Shown here one piece after another: positions 5,609-6,251 of a stretch of 6,251 nt of DNA. Under the pieces are notes generated by a model that did no database searches, was not told where the DNA came from, and was given only the letters and a program-made list of their open reading frames with translations. Numbering within the stretch: position 1 is the stretch's first letter; every line of letters begins with the position of its first letter. The stretch is from an uncultured Ruminococcus sp. (GTDB lineage Bacteria; Bacillota; Clostridia; Oscillospirales; Acutalibacteraceae), in the NCBI GenBank assembly GCA_902773165.1, contig CACYDO010000259.1, positions 1 through 6,251 on the forward strand, in the 5' to 3' direction. The translations under genes and the position numbers were made by a program.

Positions 5609-5977
5609 GTGGTGGTTTTCGCTTTTGATGACAAACAAAGCCTGCAGGAGCTTGAAAATGCTCTTAAAGGAATAATGGGAGACGCGCTTGTTTTTAAAGG
5701 CTTTTGCGATACCGAGAAACTCTGGCATGAAGCGCAGCAGGAGCATTATGACGTTGCGTTTGTAAATGTAGAGATAAACAACAGAAAAGGGATGCTTCTC
5801 TTCGGCAAGCTGAAAAGCAAGTTCCCTGCGCGCGGCTTTATCGGTATGACGAAGAATGAAAGGTACTGCGACAGCTTTACACTTCTCAAATACCATGCAA
5901 ACGATTGCCTCGTAAAGCCGGTAGATATCAAACGACTAAGCGAGTCTGTGTCAAGGCTCCGCGTGGCTGCAAATTGA
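5609..5977 (+). CDS. stand-alone pseudo-receiver protein (phospho-Asp replaced by Asn)
   Basis: The 122-residue product is a complete receiver fold and nothing else. Start: GTG 5609 after GGGGAGG. The acidic pair is kept (Asp7/Asp8 in FAFDDKQ), as are the switch Thr81 (GMTK) and Lys103 (LVKPVD), but the strand that should read FLDIEM reads FVNVEI, so Asn53 replaces the phosphorylation site. In related multi-domain regulators a winged helix follows; here the stop comes right after the last receiver helix and no remnant can be read in the AT-rich DNA beyond. A protein that cannot be phosphorylated on Asp53 but keeps the binding surface could dock on the upstream kinase or on the intact regulator as a competitor or partner. 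It is transcribed from its own, apparently activated, promoter. A decaying regulator gene is the alternative, but its clean start signals and conserved other residues argue against that. Confidence 0.8.
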   Translation: MVVFAFDDKQSLQELENALKGIMGDALVFKGFCDTEKLWHEAQQEHYDVAFVNVEINNRKGMLLFGKLKSKFPARGFIGMTKNERYCDSFTLLKYHANDCLVKPVDIKRLSESVSRLRVAAN

Positions 5978-5987
5978 AGAAATAAAA

Positions 5988-6023
5988 TTTATCGGTAAAA
6001 ACGTCGATAAATTTACCGATAAA
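5988..6023. repeat. 12-bp perfect inverted repeat with two competing pairings
   Basis: TTTATCGGTAAA (5988-5999) and its exact complement TTTACCGATAAA (6012-6023) enclose 12 bases. Those 12 bases contain another CGATAAA (6005-6011) that pairs equally well with TTTATCG (5988-5994). No T-run follows on the + strand, while the - strand has only a broken one (TTTTATTTCTT). It could act as a weak terminator or 3'-end stabiliser for the pseudo-receiver transcript, or as a protein-binding palindrome. Confidence 0.6.
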
Positions 6024-6056
6024 AAGTAAAACGCAAAAAGATCAAGATTTTTGATA

Positions 6057-6228
6057 AAAATCCCGACTTGCAGGTGGGTCATAAACGATTAAAAAACAAC
6101 GTATTTACGTGATACGATTTGCTTAAAACGAGTTTTTGGGGAAATCGAAAATGTCATTTCCGCAAATTATATTGATTTTTGTTGCATAGACACAATGTTT
6201 CTATGCCCCTTGTGCAAGTCGGGATTTA
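6057..6228. mobile_element. MITE-like non-coding element with 16-bp terminal inverted repeats
   Basis: The left end (AAAATCCCGACTTGCA, 6057-6072) and right end (TGCAAGTCGGGATTTA, 6213-6228) are inverted copies matching at 15 of 16 positions. Weaker similarity continues inward (GGGTCATA against GGGGCATA). TTTGATA occurs directly outside both ends (6050-6056 and 6229-6235), as a 7-bp target duplication would. The 172-base interior has no reading frame of note but contains three hairpins: CGTAT/ATACG at 6100-6116, GGAAAT/ATTTCC at 6140-6161, and GCATAGA/TCTATGC at 6184-6206. The parent transposase family is not recognised. Confidence 0.6.
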
Positions 6229-6251
6229 TTTGATATATATAAGTTTTAAGG

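Noticed and set aside
5554..5628. 24-codon upstream reading frame overlapping the start of the pseudo-receiver gene
   Set aside because: AAGGA is only three bases before the ATG and the peptide has no recognisable feature. It could be an attenuating leader but nothing else supports it.

Overview
The window looks like a chromosomal piece from a low-to-moderate GC Gram-positive bacterium, most likely a gut or rumen Clostridia (Ruminococcus/Oscillospiraceae-like). The grounds are strong AGGAGG-type ribosome binding sites, TATAAT promoters, a class B sortase with the C-terminal membrane extension seen in Clostridia, and a LytS-type kinase paired with a winged-helix response regulator of a kind common in that group. 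This is judged from protein and signal style, not from a database match.

Region 1 (about 1-3082) is a decayed surface-protein assembly locus. A promoter near 118-146 leads into a 26-codon reading frame (184-264) that ends exactly at an A7 slippery run. One base out of phase lies a long frame (279-1808) that begins with the first half of a SipA/LepA-like signal peptidase, with Asp where the catalytic Ser should be, and runs in frame into a complete class B sortase. Next is a secreted protein cut to 127 residues (1851-2234) that looks like the N-terminus of a larger adhesin. Then comes a membrane-anchored alpha/beta hydrolase (2279-3032) that has lost the segment carrying its nucleophile and is frameshifted. 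A strong intrinsic terminator (3037-3082) closes the region. Three consecutive genes therefore carry deletion-type lesions.

Region 2 (3168-5357) is an intact two-component operon: a near-consensus promoter, a multi-pass LytS/YehU-type histidine kinase, and an overlapping response regulator with a receiver plus OmpR/SARP-like winged-helix domain.

Region 3 (5440-5977) is a stand-alone receiver protein with Asn in place of the phosphorylatable Asp. Its promoter has a perfect extended -10, no recognisable -35, and an 11-bp-period tandem array (three CACGGT repeats plus a partial fourth) running directly up to the -10. This is the arrangement expected for activation by tandemly bound winged-helix regulators, and the neighbouring regulator is the obvious candidate. 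The inferred circuit is: kinase, then winged-helix regulator, then CACGGT array, then a phosphorylation-dead receiver that could feed back on the kinase.

Region 4 (5978-6251) is non-coding. It holds a 12-bp perfect inverted repeat with competing pairings, then a 172-bp MITE-like element with 16-bp terminal inverted repeats and a possible 7-bp target duplication (TTTGATA).
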